From the NCBI GenBank assembly GCA_018971905.1, contig JAGWZS010000102.1:1-6621 (forward strand): 6,621 nucleotides of DNA, written 5' to 3'. Source of the DNA: Rhodospirillales bacterium. GTDB taxonomy: Bacteria > Pseudomonadota > Alphaproteobacteria > Acetobacterales > Acetobacteraceae. The position numbers and the translations under genes were made by a program. The notes under the pieces are model-generated. The model was not told the origin of the DNA and ran no database searches. It saw only the letters and a program-made list of their open reading frames with translations. Below are positions 1-6,621 of the stretch, one piece after another; position 1 is the stretch's first letter, and the number at the start of each line of letters is the position of its first letter.

Positions 1-779
<779 letters not shown>

Positions 780-796
780 GCCATGGCGCGATTTCG

Positions 797-825
797 TTGA
801 CAGGGTTGCGGTGCCTTTGCATGGT
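797..825 (+). promoter_or_regulatory. Candidate sigma-70-type promoter for dapD-dapE
   Basis: A perfect TTGACA hexamer lies at 797-802. With exactly 17 bases of spacing, CATGGT at 820-825 can serve as -10; it matches TATAAT at only three of six positions, though weak -10 boxes are common in GC-rich alphaproteobacteria. Transcription would begin near 832, giving a leader of about 20 bases that contains the dapD Shine-Dalgarno. It is the only good -35 match in the gap. Inferred from sequence alone. Confidence 0.45.
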
Positions 826-839
826 CCGCCGCATATTTT
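807..839 (+). terminator. serS: Possible intrinsic terminator of serS
   Basis: TGCGGTG (807-813) can pair with CGCCGCA (827-833), seven pairs including one G-U. CC (814-815) can add two pairs with GG (823-824) across a two-base bulge, leaving a 7-base loop. TATTTT (834-839) follows directly. This is a plausible but modest rho-independent terminator, since the T-tract is interrupted. It overlaps the candidate dapD promoter, so only transcripts coming through serS would contain the whole hairpin. Confidence 0.35.
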
Positions 840-845
840 GAGGGA
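840..845 (+). promoter_or_regulatory. dapD: Ribosome binding site of dapD
   Basis: GAGGGA lies six bases before the ATG at 852. It is a good Shine-Dalgarno match and fixes the dapD start; no other in-frame start codon lies close by. Confidence 0.7.
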
Positions 846-851
846 AGAACG

Positions 852-1676
852 ATGAGCATTGATCTGATAGCCGCCATTGAGGCCGCCTGGGAAAACCGGG
901 CCAATATCTCGCCCGCCACCGATGGCGGCGAGCGCGCGGCGATTGAGGCGGCTTTGGCATTGCTGGACGCCGGCAAGGTGCGCGTGGCGGAGCCAACGGC
1001 CGCTGGCTGGGTGGTGAACCAGTGGCTCAAGCAGGCGGTGCTGCTTTCCTTCAGGTTGCACGCCAACGCGCTGCAAGGTGGCGCCGGTGGTGCGCCGGTG
1101 TTCGACAAGGTGGCAGTGAAGTTCGCGGGCTGGGATGAGACACGGTTTGCTGATGCCGGCTTTCGCGCCGTGCCGGGTGCGGTTGTACGCCGCTCCGCCT
1201 ATATCGCGCCCGGCGTGGTGCTGATGCCAAGTTTCGTGAACGTGGGGGCCTATGTGGGCGAGAACACGATGATCGACACCTGGTCCACTGTTGGCTCCTG
1301 CGCGCAGATTGGCAAGAACTGCCATATCTCCGGTGGTGTTGGCATTGGTGGCGTGCTGGAGCCGCTGCAGGCAAACCCGGTGATTATCGAGGATGATTGC
1401 TTTATCGGCGCGCGGTCCGAGGTGGCGGAAGGCGTGATCGTGGGGCAGGGGGCAGTACTTTCCATGGGCGTGTTCCTTGGGGCTTCCACGCGCATTGTAG
1501 ACCGTGAGACCGGTGAGATTTTCTACGGCAAGGTGCCGCCCTATTCGGTGGTGGTGCCAGGCACTCTGCCGGGCAAGACGCCAACGTCCCCCAGCCTTTC
1601 CGCTGCGATCATCGTGAAACGTGTGGATGCGCAGACGCGTTCCAAAACCTCCATCAACGAGCTGCTGCGCGCGTGA
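852..1676 (+). CDS. dapD: 2,3,4,5-tetrahydropyridine-2,6-dicarboxylate N-succinyltransferase
   Basis: This cytoplasmic enzyme transfers succinyl from succinyl-CoA to tetrahydrodipicolinate, giving N-succinyl-2-amino-6-ketopimelate in the succinylase branch of diaminopimelate and lysine synthesis. The 274-residue product has the family's usual length. Residues 1-105 form the helical N-terminal domain ([17 protein letters not shown] near the start; [17 protein letters not shown] at 53-69). Residues about 108-215 are imperfect hexapeptide repeats of a left-handed beta-helix, including [27 protein letters not shown] turns and [14 protein letters not shown]. Asp142 and Glu190 line up with the acidic pair (Asp141 and Glu189) reported as important in the mycobacterial enzyme. 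The C-terminal tail carries [12 protein letters not shown]. The family acts as a trimer with active sites between subunits. The start has a good Shine-Dalgarno, and the stop TGA overlaps the GTG start of dapE by four bases, implying coupled translation. Nothing is missing or broken. Confidence 0.97.
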   Translation: MSIDLIAAIEAAWENRANISPATDGGERAAIEAALALLDAGKVRVAEPTAAGWVVNQWLKQAVLLSFRLHANALQGGAGGAPVFDKVAVKFAGWDETRFADAGFRAVPGAVVRRSAYIAPGVVLMPSFVNVGAYVGENTMIDTWSTVGSCAQIGKNCHISGGVGIGGVLEPLQANPVIIEDDCFIGARSEVAEGVIVGQGAVLSMGVFLGASTRIVDRETGEIFYGKVPPYSVVVPGTLPGKTPTSPSLSAAIIVKRVDAQTRSKTSINELLRA

Positions 1677-2770
1677 TTTCCGCCCCCGCTCTGCTGCGTG
1701 ACCTGCTGCGCTGCCCTTCCGTGACCCCGGCGGATGCCGGGGCGCAAGGTGTGCTGATCGGCGCGCTGGAGGGGCTGGGGTTCGAAGTGACGAAACTGCG
1801 TTTTGGCGAGATCGAGAATTTCTTCGCCGAACGCAAGGGGGCGGGAAAACATCTCTGCTTCGCAGGCCATACGGATGTTGTGCCGCCTGGCGAAGGGTGG
1901 TCCCACGGCCCGTTTGCGGGCGATGAGCAGGATGGCGTGTTGTATGGCCGGGGCGCTGTTGACATGAAAGGCGGCATTGCCGCTTTCGTGGCCGCTTGCG
2001 CACACGTGCAGGGGCATGTTTCCCTGCTGATCACCGGCGATGAGGAAGGTGAGGCGGTAGACGGCACCGTGCGCGTGCTGGACTGGATGCAAGCCGCAGG
2101 CAAAATCCCTGATTTCTGCGTGGTAGGCGAACCAACCAGCCAAACCCGCCTGGGCGATGTGGTGAAGGTGGGGCGCCGAGGCAGCCTGAACGCCACAATC
2201 ACCATGCCTGGCCGCCAGGGCCATGTGGCGTATCCACATCTGGCGGAAAATGCTGTGCACAAACTGCTTCCGGTGCTGGCGGAACTTACCGGGTGGCGGC
2301 TGGATGAAGGCTCGGAATTTTTCGAGCCGTCATCCTTGCAGGTCACATCGGTTGATGTCGGCAACGCGGCGACGAATGTGATCCCCGGTGAGGCAGTGGC
2401 CAAGCTGAATATCAGGTTCAATGATCTGCATAGCGGGGCATCCCTAACCGCCTGGCTGAAGGATGTGCTGGCCCGCCATGCGCCCGGCGCCACGCTGCAG
2501 GTAAAGATATCCGGCGAATCTTTTCTGACCCGGCCGGGGGTGGAAACCGCGGCCCTAATGCGGGCGATTCAGACCATCACCGGACACACACCGGAACGCA
2601 ACACCGGGGGCGGTACCTCTGACGCGCGGTTCATTGCCCGCTACTGCCCGGTGACGGAGTTCGGGCTGGTGGGTACCACGATGCACAAGGTGGATGAGGC
2701 CGTGCCGGTGGCTGAGCTTGAGCAACTTACCGCGATTTACGCCGCGCTCATCCGGGAGTTTTGCGGATGA
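1673..2770 (+). CDS. dapE: Succinyl-diaminopimelate desuccinylase
   Basis: This is a di-zinc M20-family hydrolase that cleaves N-succinyl-LL-2,6-diaminopimelate to LL-diaminopimelate and succinate, two steps after DapD. The product is 365 residues, close to the usual 375. The metal and catalytic set is complete: His66 and Asp68 in GHTDVV, Asp97 in GAVDMKGG, the Glu124-Glu125 pair in TGDEEG (catalytic base and metal ligand), Glu153 in VGEPT and His338 in [15 protein letters not shown] (165-172) carries the substrate-binding arginine region, and [14 protein letters not shown] (183-196) and [14 protein letters not shown] (310-323) are signature segments. The dimerisation (lid) domain is roughly 172-285. 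Translation starts at GTG 1673 within the dapD stop codon; the nearby Shine-Dalgarno is weak, so coupling is likely. The N-terminus matches the family start ([15 protein letters not shown]), so no longer form is needed. The stop overlaps the ATG of the next gene. Confidence 0.97.
   Translation: MISAPALLRDLLRCPSVTPADAGAQGVLIGALEGLGFEVTKLRFGEIENFFAERKGAGKHLCFAGHTDVVPPGEGWSHGPFAGDEQDGVLYGRGAVDMKGGIAAFVAACAHVQGHVSLLITGDEEGEAVDGTVRVLDWMQAAGKIPDFCVVGEPTSQTRLGDVVKVGRRGSLNATITMPGRQGHVAYPHLAENAVHKLLPVLAELTGWRLDEGSEFFEPSSLQVTSVDVGNAATNVIPGEAVAKLNIRFNDLHSGASLTAWLKDVLARHAPGATLQVKISGESFLTRPGVETAALMRAIQTITGHTPERNTGGGTSDARFIARYCPVTEFGLVGTTMHKVDEAVPVAELEQLTAIYAALIREFCG
2754..2758 (+). promoter_or_regulatory. 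Ribosome binding site deciding the start at 2767
   Basis: GGGAG sits inside the last codons of dapE, eight bases before ATG 2767. It would be only two bases from the in-frame TTG at 2761, which is too close to work. This favours ATG 2767 as the true start of the membrane protein gene. Confidence 0.65.
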
Positions 2771-3333
2771 TCCTGCAGGGCCTCTTTAAGCTGGCGCGCG
2801 GCAACACAAATGGACTCGCCGAGTTTGCAAACGACAAGGAGGCATTTTCTGCCTCGCTGGCGCCGTTAATCGCGTTTCCGCTGGTGGGAGCCATGATTAC
2901 CGCTGCCAGCGGCAATTGGAAGGCCGCCCTTATCGGCTTGCTCTCCCGGTTTTGTGCGGTGTTGGCGTTGCCACTCATAACCTATGAATTTTCTAGAATT
3001 TTCGGAAAGGAAAGCCTTTGGTTGCGAACCGCAACGGCCCTGAACTGGTGCTTCTGGCTGGTGCTGCCGGCCATTTTCGTAGCGGCGCTGCTGGGCTCCA
3101 TTATCGCGCAAATGGGCCTGCCGCTCATTCAGTCGGAAGAGGTGGTGCTTGCACTGATGGTGCTTTATCTGCTCTGGAACCGCTGGTTTGTGTTTAAAAC
3201 TGGGTTGCAGCTGAATGCCTGGCGCACCCTGCTGGTGCTGGCAGCAAGCCTCATCGCCACGCTGCTGTTTGCAGCGCTGCCCTGGGCAGCCGGAATGCCG
3301 ACGCCAAGCCTGCAGCTTACCTCGCTGAACTGA
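2767..3333 (+). CDS. Small multi-pass inner-membrane protein of unknown function, coupled to dapE
   Basis: I do not recognise a specific function. The 188-residue product is strongly hydrophobic with about five predicted membrane segments: roughly 29-47, 53-72, 92-114, 124-142 and 154-175. The N-terminal 28 residues are amphipathic, with an FKLARGN start and an NDKEAF segment. Between the second and third segments is a loop with YEFSRIFGKESLWLR, and WNRWFVFKTGLQLN follows the fourth. No signal peptide, catalytic motif or metal-binding cluster is evident. Overall size and segment number resemble Yip1-domain-like bacterial membrane proteins, but that is only an impression. ATG 2767 overlaps the dapE stop (ATGA) and has a good Shine-Dalgarno, so it is very likely made with DapD and DapE. 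That suggests a role near diaminopimelate, the cell envelope or lysine, but operon position alone does not show it. A real gene; function unknown. Confidence 0.85.
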   Translation: MILQGLFKLARGNTNGLAEFANDKEAFSASLAPLIAFPLVGAMITAASGNWKAALIGLLSRFCAVLALPLITYEFSRIFGKESLWLRTATALNWCFWLVLPAIFVAALLGSIIAQMGLPLIQSEEVVLALMVLYLLWNRWFVFKTGLQLNAWRTLLVLAASLIATLLFAALPWAAGMPTPSLQLTSLN

Positions 3334-3355
3334 CTCTGTTGCAAATTGTCATCCA

Positions 3356-3371
3356 GCCTTACATGCAAGGC
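3356..3371. promoter_or_regulatory. Imperfect palindrome, candidate repressor operator
   Basis: GCCTTACATGCAAGGC pairs with itself at seven of eight positions; the only mismatch is A3361 against C3366. The centre is CATG. It ends two bases before the candidate -35 box of the efflux operon. Size and symmetry fit a dimeric regulator of the TetR or MarR type, which commonly control RND pumps, but no such regulator gene is in the window. A terminator role is unlikely because no T-run follows on either strand. Confidence 0.4.
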
Positions 3372-3373
3372 AG

Positions 3374-3402
3374 AGGACAAAAGCCACGCGGAACATTATA
3401 GC
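3374..3402 (+). promoter_or_regulatory. Candidate promoter of the mdtA-mdtB operon
   Basis: AGGACA (3374-3379) matches TTGACA at four positions, and TATAGC (3397-3402) matches TATAAT at four, with the ideal 17-base spacing. The start of transcription would fall near 3409, leaving a leader of about 25 bases with the Shine-Dalgarno. Each box is weak, as expected if an activator is needed or expression is low. Inferred only. Confidence 0.35.
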
Positions 3403-3415
3403 ATTTGCACAACAA

Positions 3416-3424
3416 GAGGCGGAG
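3416..3424 (+). promoter_or_regulatory. mdtA: Ribosome binding site of the adaptor gene
   Basis: GAGGCGGAG offers two overlapping Shine-Dalgarno cores, GAGG and GGAG; the second ends nine bases before GTG 3434. No ATG or other GTG or TTG occurs in frame between the upstream gene and 3434, which supports this start. Confidence 0.6.
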
Positions 3425-3433
3425 CGGGTTCGC

Positions 3434-4612
3434 GTGGTTGAGGCTGTAAAACGGCAAAGGCATGGTAGAGGCCGCTGGATTGCCGCGGGGGTTGTCGTGC
3501 TCCTGGTGGCGTTTATCTGGTGGCGTCATTCCGGGCACCAGAACAAACCTGCCGGCCCGGCCCCGCAGGCCGTGGCGGTGGCAAAGGCTGTCAGCGGCCC
3601 GATGAAGGTGACGCTGGATGAGCTGGGCACCGTAACGCCCGTGGCCACGGTGACCATACTGCCGCAGATCAGTGGCTACATCACGCAGATTGGCTATGCC
3701 GAGGGGCAGATGGTGCAGAAGGGCCAGTTTCTGGTGCAGATCGACCCCCGCCCATACGAAATTCAGCTTGAACAATATCAGGCGGCCTTGGCCAAGGATG
3801 AGGCGAGCCTTGCCCAGGCGCGCTCCGACCTTACGCGCTACGAGAAGCTGGCAGCGCAGGATAGTATCTCCGCACAACAGGTTTCAGACCAGACGTTTCT
3901 TGCGGCCCAGGATGCAGCGGCGGTGAAAGCCGATCAGGCGAATATCGACAGTGCGAAGCTGGACATCGCCTATTGCCACATTACGTCTCCGGTAACCGGA
4001 CGGGTAGGGCTGCGGCTCGTGGATGTCGGCAATTACGTGACCTCCGGCAGCAGCACCGGGCTGGCGGTGGTGACCACCATCAGCCCAACCACGGTGATTT
4101 TCTCGGTGGCACAACAGGACCTCACGCAGGTGCTTGAGCAGCTTGGCAAGGGCGCCACGCTGACCGCCAGCGCTTATGCCAGCGACGATGTAACCAAGCT
4201 GGAGACCGGCACGCTTCATGCCGTGGATAACCAGGTGAACACCTCTACCGGCATGGTGAAATTGCGGGCGGATTTCGCCAATACGGACGGAAAATTATTT
4301 CCCAACCAGTTCGTGAACGTGCATCTGCTGGTAAAAACGCTAAAGAACGCCACGCTGGTGCCAAGCCCCGCCGTGCAGGAGGGCGCGCCAGGCAGTTACG
4401 TTTATCTGGTACAGCCGAATCATACGGTGAAGGTGCAGGTCGTTACCACCGGCCCAACCGACGGGGTGAACACCGTTATCACCAAGGGGCTGAAGCCGGG
4501 TGACGAGGTGGTGGTGGATGGCGTTGACCGTCTGACAGATGGCAGCAAGATAACAATTGCCGGCGCAGGCAATTCTGGCAAAACTGGCAAGACGCACCGG
4601 CCAAAACCGTGA
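3434..4612 (+). CDS. mdtA: RND efflux periplasmic adaptor (membrane fusion protein), MdtA type
   Basis: The protein bridges an inner-membrane RND pump to an outer-membrane channel across the periplasm. It has 392 residues, near the usual length. A basic N-terminus ([10 protein letters not shown]) leads into one hydrophobic segment (about 15-30), an uncleaved anchor or signal peptide; there is no cysteine lipobox. The first lipoyl half is about 72-105 ([33 protein letters not shown]). An alpha-helical hairpin follows at about 108-180, rich in Ala, Gln and charged residues, then the second lipoyl half ([20 protein letters not shown], 182-201). The beta-barrel (about 218-300) contains [13 protein letters not shown], and the membrane-proximal domain (about 305-375) ends with [22 protein letters not shown]. 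These segments closely resemble E. coli MdtA as I recall it. The last 16 residues are a short basic Gly/Lys tail. The stop overlaps the pump start (GTGA). Substrates cannot be told from sequence. Confidence 0.93.
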   Translation: MVEAVKRQRHGRGRWIAAGVVVLLVAFIWWRHSGHQNKPAGPAPQAVAVAKAVSGPMKVTLDELGTVTPVATVTILPQISGYITQIGYAEGQMVQKGQFLVQIDPRPYEIQLEQYQAALAKDEASLAQARSDLTRYEKLAAQDSISAQQVSDQTFLAAQDAAAVKADQANIDSAKLDIAYCHITSPVTGRVGLRLVDVGNYVTSGSSTGLAVVTTISPTTVIFSVAQQDLTQVLEQLGKGATLTASAYASDDVTKLETGTLHAVDNQVNTSTGMVKLRADFANTDGKLFPNQFVNVHLLVKTLKNATLVPSPAVQEGAPGSYVYLVQPNHTVKVQVVTTGPTDGVNTVITKGLKPGDEVVVDGVDRLTDGSKITIAGAGNSGKTGKTHRPKP

Positions 4613-6621
4613 ATCCTTCCCGGCTTTTTATTCTCCGGCCGGTCGCGACATCGCTGCTGATGATCGCCTTCGTGCTGGTAGGGCTGGTTTCACTCCAGTT
4701 TTTGCCGGTTTCCGCATTGCCGGATGTGGATTACCCAACGATTGAGGTGCAGACATTCTACCCTGGCGCCTCGCCAGACGTGATGAGCACCTCCGTCACC
4801 GCGCCGCTGGAGCGGCAGCTCGGGCAGATGGCGGGGCTTAGCCAGATGTCCAGCCAGAGCTCGGCGGGCGCGTCGGTCATCACCTTGCAATTTGATCTTT
4901 CGCTCAGCCTGGACATAGCAGAGCAGGAGGTGCAGGCGGCGATTAACGCGGCGGGGAATCTGCTGCCATCGGATCTTCCGGCGCCGCCGATCTATGCCAA
5001 AGTGAACCCGGCCGATGCGCCGATCCTGACGCTGGCGATCACTTCCAAAACGATGAACCTTACCGATGTGGAGACGATCGCGGATTCACGGCTCGCTTCC
5101 AAGATATCGGAGATTTCGGGTGTCGGCCTGGTTTCGGTTTCGGGCGGGAATCAGCCGGCGATAAGGGTCGATGTGAACCCGCGGGCGCTCGCCTCCTACG
5201 GCATTTCCATCGACAATATCCGGACTGACATCGCCAATCTCAACGTGAACTCGCCCAAGGGCAGTTTTTCCGGCCCAACGCAAACCTACACGATTAACGA
5301 CAACGACCAGATCACCGACCCGGCGGAATACGAAAATCTTGTCATTGCCTATAAGAACGGCACGCCGGTGTTTCTGAAAGACGTGGCGAAAATTGTTTCA
5401 GCACCGGAAAACGCGGAGCTGGGCGCCTGGGCCAACCGCACGCCGGCGATTATTCTGAACATTCAGCGCCAGCCGAACGCGAATGTCATCCAGACCGTGG
5501 ATGCCATTAAGAAGGCGTTGCCATCACTCACCACGGGCCTGCCCGCGGCTATGCAGATCGCGGTGATGAGCGATGGCACAACCTCCATCCGCGCTTCCGT
5601 GCGCGATGCGGAGTTTGAGCTGCTGCTCAGCATTTTTCTTGTGGTGGCGGTAATCTATCTGTTTCTGGGCAGCCTGCGCGCAACACTCATTCCCAGCATC
5701 TCGGTGCCGGTTTCGCTCATCGGCACGCTCGCCTTCATGTATCTCGCGGGCTTCTCCATCGACAATCTTTCGCTGATGGCGCTGATCGTGGCGACGGGTT
5801 TCGTGGTGGATGATAGCATCGTGATGATCGAGAACATCGCCCGCTATCTGGAGATGGGCGAAACCCCGTTGCAGGCAGCGCTGAAGGGTGCCGGGCAGAT
5901 GGGCTTCACCATCATCTCGCTAACGGTTTCGCTCATCGCCGTGCTGATTCCGCTATTGTTCATGGGCGATGTAGTGGGGCGGCTATTCTCGGAATTCGCG
6001 GTGACGCTGGCGGTGACAATCGTGATCTCGGCGGTGGTGTCTCTCACGCTGGTACCGATGCTCTGCGCGCGCATTTTGCATTCTGCGGCGGAGGAAAAAC
6101 CCGGGCGCATCGCACGCTGGGCGGAGGAGCGGTTCGACCGCGTGGTCGCCGCCTACGGGCGCGGGCTGAGTTGGGTGCTGAACCATGCGCGCCTCACACT
6201 GGCCGTAGCGGCGGCCACGCTGGTTTTAACCGTGCTGCTCTATATGTTCATCCCGAAGGGATTTTTTCCGGTGCAGGATACCGGGGTGATCGAGGGAATA
6301 AGCCAGGGCACACAAACAACCTCTTACGCCGCCATGGCCCAGCACCAGCAGGAGCTTGCCGATGCGCTGCTGAAAGATCCAGATGTTGTCAGCCTGACAT
6401 CCTATATCGGCGTGGACGGCACTAACACCACGCTCAACCAGGGGCGGTTTCTGATCAATCTGAAACCCAAGCGTCAGCGCCGCCTTACCGCCGCCGAGCT
6501 CATTCCCAGGCTGAACAGGGAGGTTCGGGATATTCCCGGCATTTCGCTTTATCTTCAGCCAGTGCAGGACCTGACGCTCGATACCACGATCTCACCCACG
6601 CAGTACCAGTTCGTGCTGGAA
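4609..6621 (+). CDS. mdtB: RND multidrug efflux pump subunit, MdtB type (3' end outside the window)
   Basis: This is an inner-membrane proton-driven exporter of the hydrophobe/amphiphile RND family, taking substrates from the periplasm or outer leaflet. The frame is open from GTG 4609 to the last base: 671 of about 1040 residues. The N-terminus [15 protein letters not shown] precedes TM1 (about 14-33), then [11 protein letters not shown] (37-47) starts the first porter half. TM2-TM6 lie at about 336-487 and TM7 at about 527-547. Asp401-Asp402 in [13 protein letters not shown] (397-409, TM4) match the AcrB proton-relay aspartates 407/408. [13 protein letters not shown] (547-559) and VGVDGTN-like [11 protein letters not shown] open the second periplasmic half. 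Segments such as [16 protein letters not shown] and [10 protein letters not shown] fit MdtB better than MdtC. The start overlaps the adaptor stop and has no clear Shine-Dalgarno, so translation is probably coupled. MdtC and an outer-membrane channel may follow; neither is visible. The missing C-terminal third holds the relay lysine. Confidence 0.94.
   Translation, partial: MNPSRLFILRPVATSLLMIAFVLVGLVSLQFLPVSALPDVDYPTIEVQTFYPGASPDVMSTSVTAPLERQLGQMAGLSQMSSQSSAGASVITLQFDLSLSLDIAEQEVQAAINAAGNLLPSDLPAPPIYAKVNPADAPILTLAITSKTMNLTDVETIADSRLASKISEISGVGLVSVSGGNQPAIRVDVNPRALASYGISIDNIRTDIANLNVNSPKGSFSGPTQTYTINDNDQITDPAEYENLVIAYKNGTPVFLKDVAKIVSAPENAELGAWANRTPAIILNIQRQPNANVIQTVDAIKKALPSLTTGLPAAMQIAVMSDGTTSIRASVRDAEFELLLSIFLVVAVIYLFLGSLRATLIPSISVPVSLIGTLAFMYLAGFSIDNLSLMALIVATGFVVDDSIVMIENIARYLEMGETPLQAALKGAGQMGFTIISLTVSLIAVLIPLLFMGDVVGRLFSEFAVTLAVTIVISAVVSLTLVPMLCARILHSAAEEKPGRIARWAEERFDRVVAAYGRGLSWVLNHARLTLAVAAATLVLTVLLYMFIPKGFFPVQDTGVIEGISQGTQTTSYAAMAQHQQELADALLKDPDVVSLTSYIGVDGTNTTLNQGRFLINLKPKRQRRLTAAELIPRLNREVRDIPGISLYLQPVQDLTLDTTISPTQYQFVLE

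Larger units (their letters stand above)
3334..3433 (+). other. Intergenic region between the dap unit and the efflux operon
   Basis: These 100 bases hold no open gene. They are more AT-rich than the flanking coding sequence and contain a palindrome (3356-3371), a candidate promoter (3374-3402) and the adaptor Shine-Dalgarno. I see no hairpin followed by a T-run, so there is no evident intrinsic terminator for the dap unit. Confidence 0.75.

Noticed and set aside
780..787. Perfect palindrome GCCATGGC just after serS
   Set aside because: Eight bases is expected by chance in GC-rich DNA, and it has no T-tract or promoter overlap to give it a role.
2761..2763. TTG as the start of the membrane protein gene
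   Set aside because: The Shine-Dalgarno GGGAG is only two bases away, and ATG 2767 with eight-base spacing and an ATGA overlap is far more usual.
3339..3367. Alternative promoter boxes beginning with TTGCAA or TTGTCA in the 3334-3433 gap
   Set aside because: With 17-base spacing the matching -10 positions read CATGCA or GGCAGA, which are poor; the pair at 3374-3402 fits better.
3684..3980. Other-frame open stretches inside the adaptor gene on both strands
   Set aside because: They are nested in a well-supported coding region and show no independent start signals or domains.
4557..4745. A 62-codon plus-strand frame across the mdtA-mdtB junction
   Set aside because: It overlaps the end of the adaptor and the start of the pump in another frame, has no Shine-Dalgarno and shows no recognisable protein features.

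Overview
The window is 6.6 kb of moderately high-GC DNA. Every gene I can support lies on the + strand. Protein-level resemblance, codon use and the dapD-dapE pairing suggest an alphaproteobacterium. An acid-tolerant Acetobacteraceae or Rhodospirillales relative is my best guess, but this is inferred from protein style only; no rRNA or other marker is present.

Region 1 (1-779) is the 3' part of serS, encoding the catalytic core of seryl-tRNA synthetase; its start lies outside the window. A 72-base gap (780-851) follows. It holds a perfect TTGACA -35 hexamer and, overlapping it downstream, a GC-rich hairpin with a short T-rich tail, so serS may end and a new transcript begin in the same short stretch.

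Region 2 (852-3333) is a tight three-gene unit: dapD, dapE and a gene for a small multi-pass membrane protein of unknown function. Both junctions are 4-base stop/start overlaps (GTGA, ATGA), so translation is probably coupled. DapD and DapE are the succinylase-branch enzymes that make N-succinylated intermediates from tetrahydrodipicolinate and later remove the succinyl group, leading to meso-diaminopimelate for peptidoglycan and to lysine. Why a membrane protein is tied to them is the main open question here.

Region 3 (3334-3433) is a 100-base gap with a near-perfect 16-base palindrome just upstream of a weak sigma-70-type promoter and a Shine-Dalgarno sequence. It looks like a regulated promoter for the next operon.

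Region 4 (3434 to the end) is the start of an RND multidrug efflux operon: an MdtA-type periplasmic adaptor, then an MdtB-type inner-membrane pump joined to it by another GTGA overlap. The pump gene is open to the last base of the window and covers 671 residues of a family of about 1040. In the known MdtABC system a second pump subunit, MdtC, follows; it would lie beyond this window.

I see no CRISPR array, mobile element, tRNA, rRNA, toxin-antitoxin pair or other sign of an accessory island. Most of the window is ordinary core genome plus a well-known efflux family. The least explained items are the coupled membrane protein and the candidate operator.
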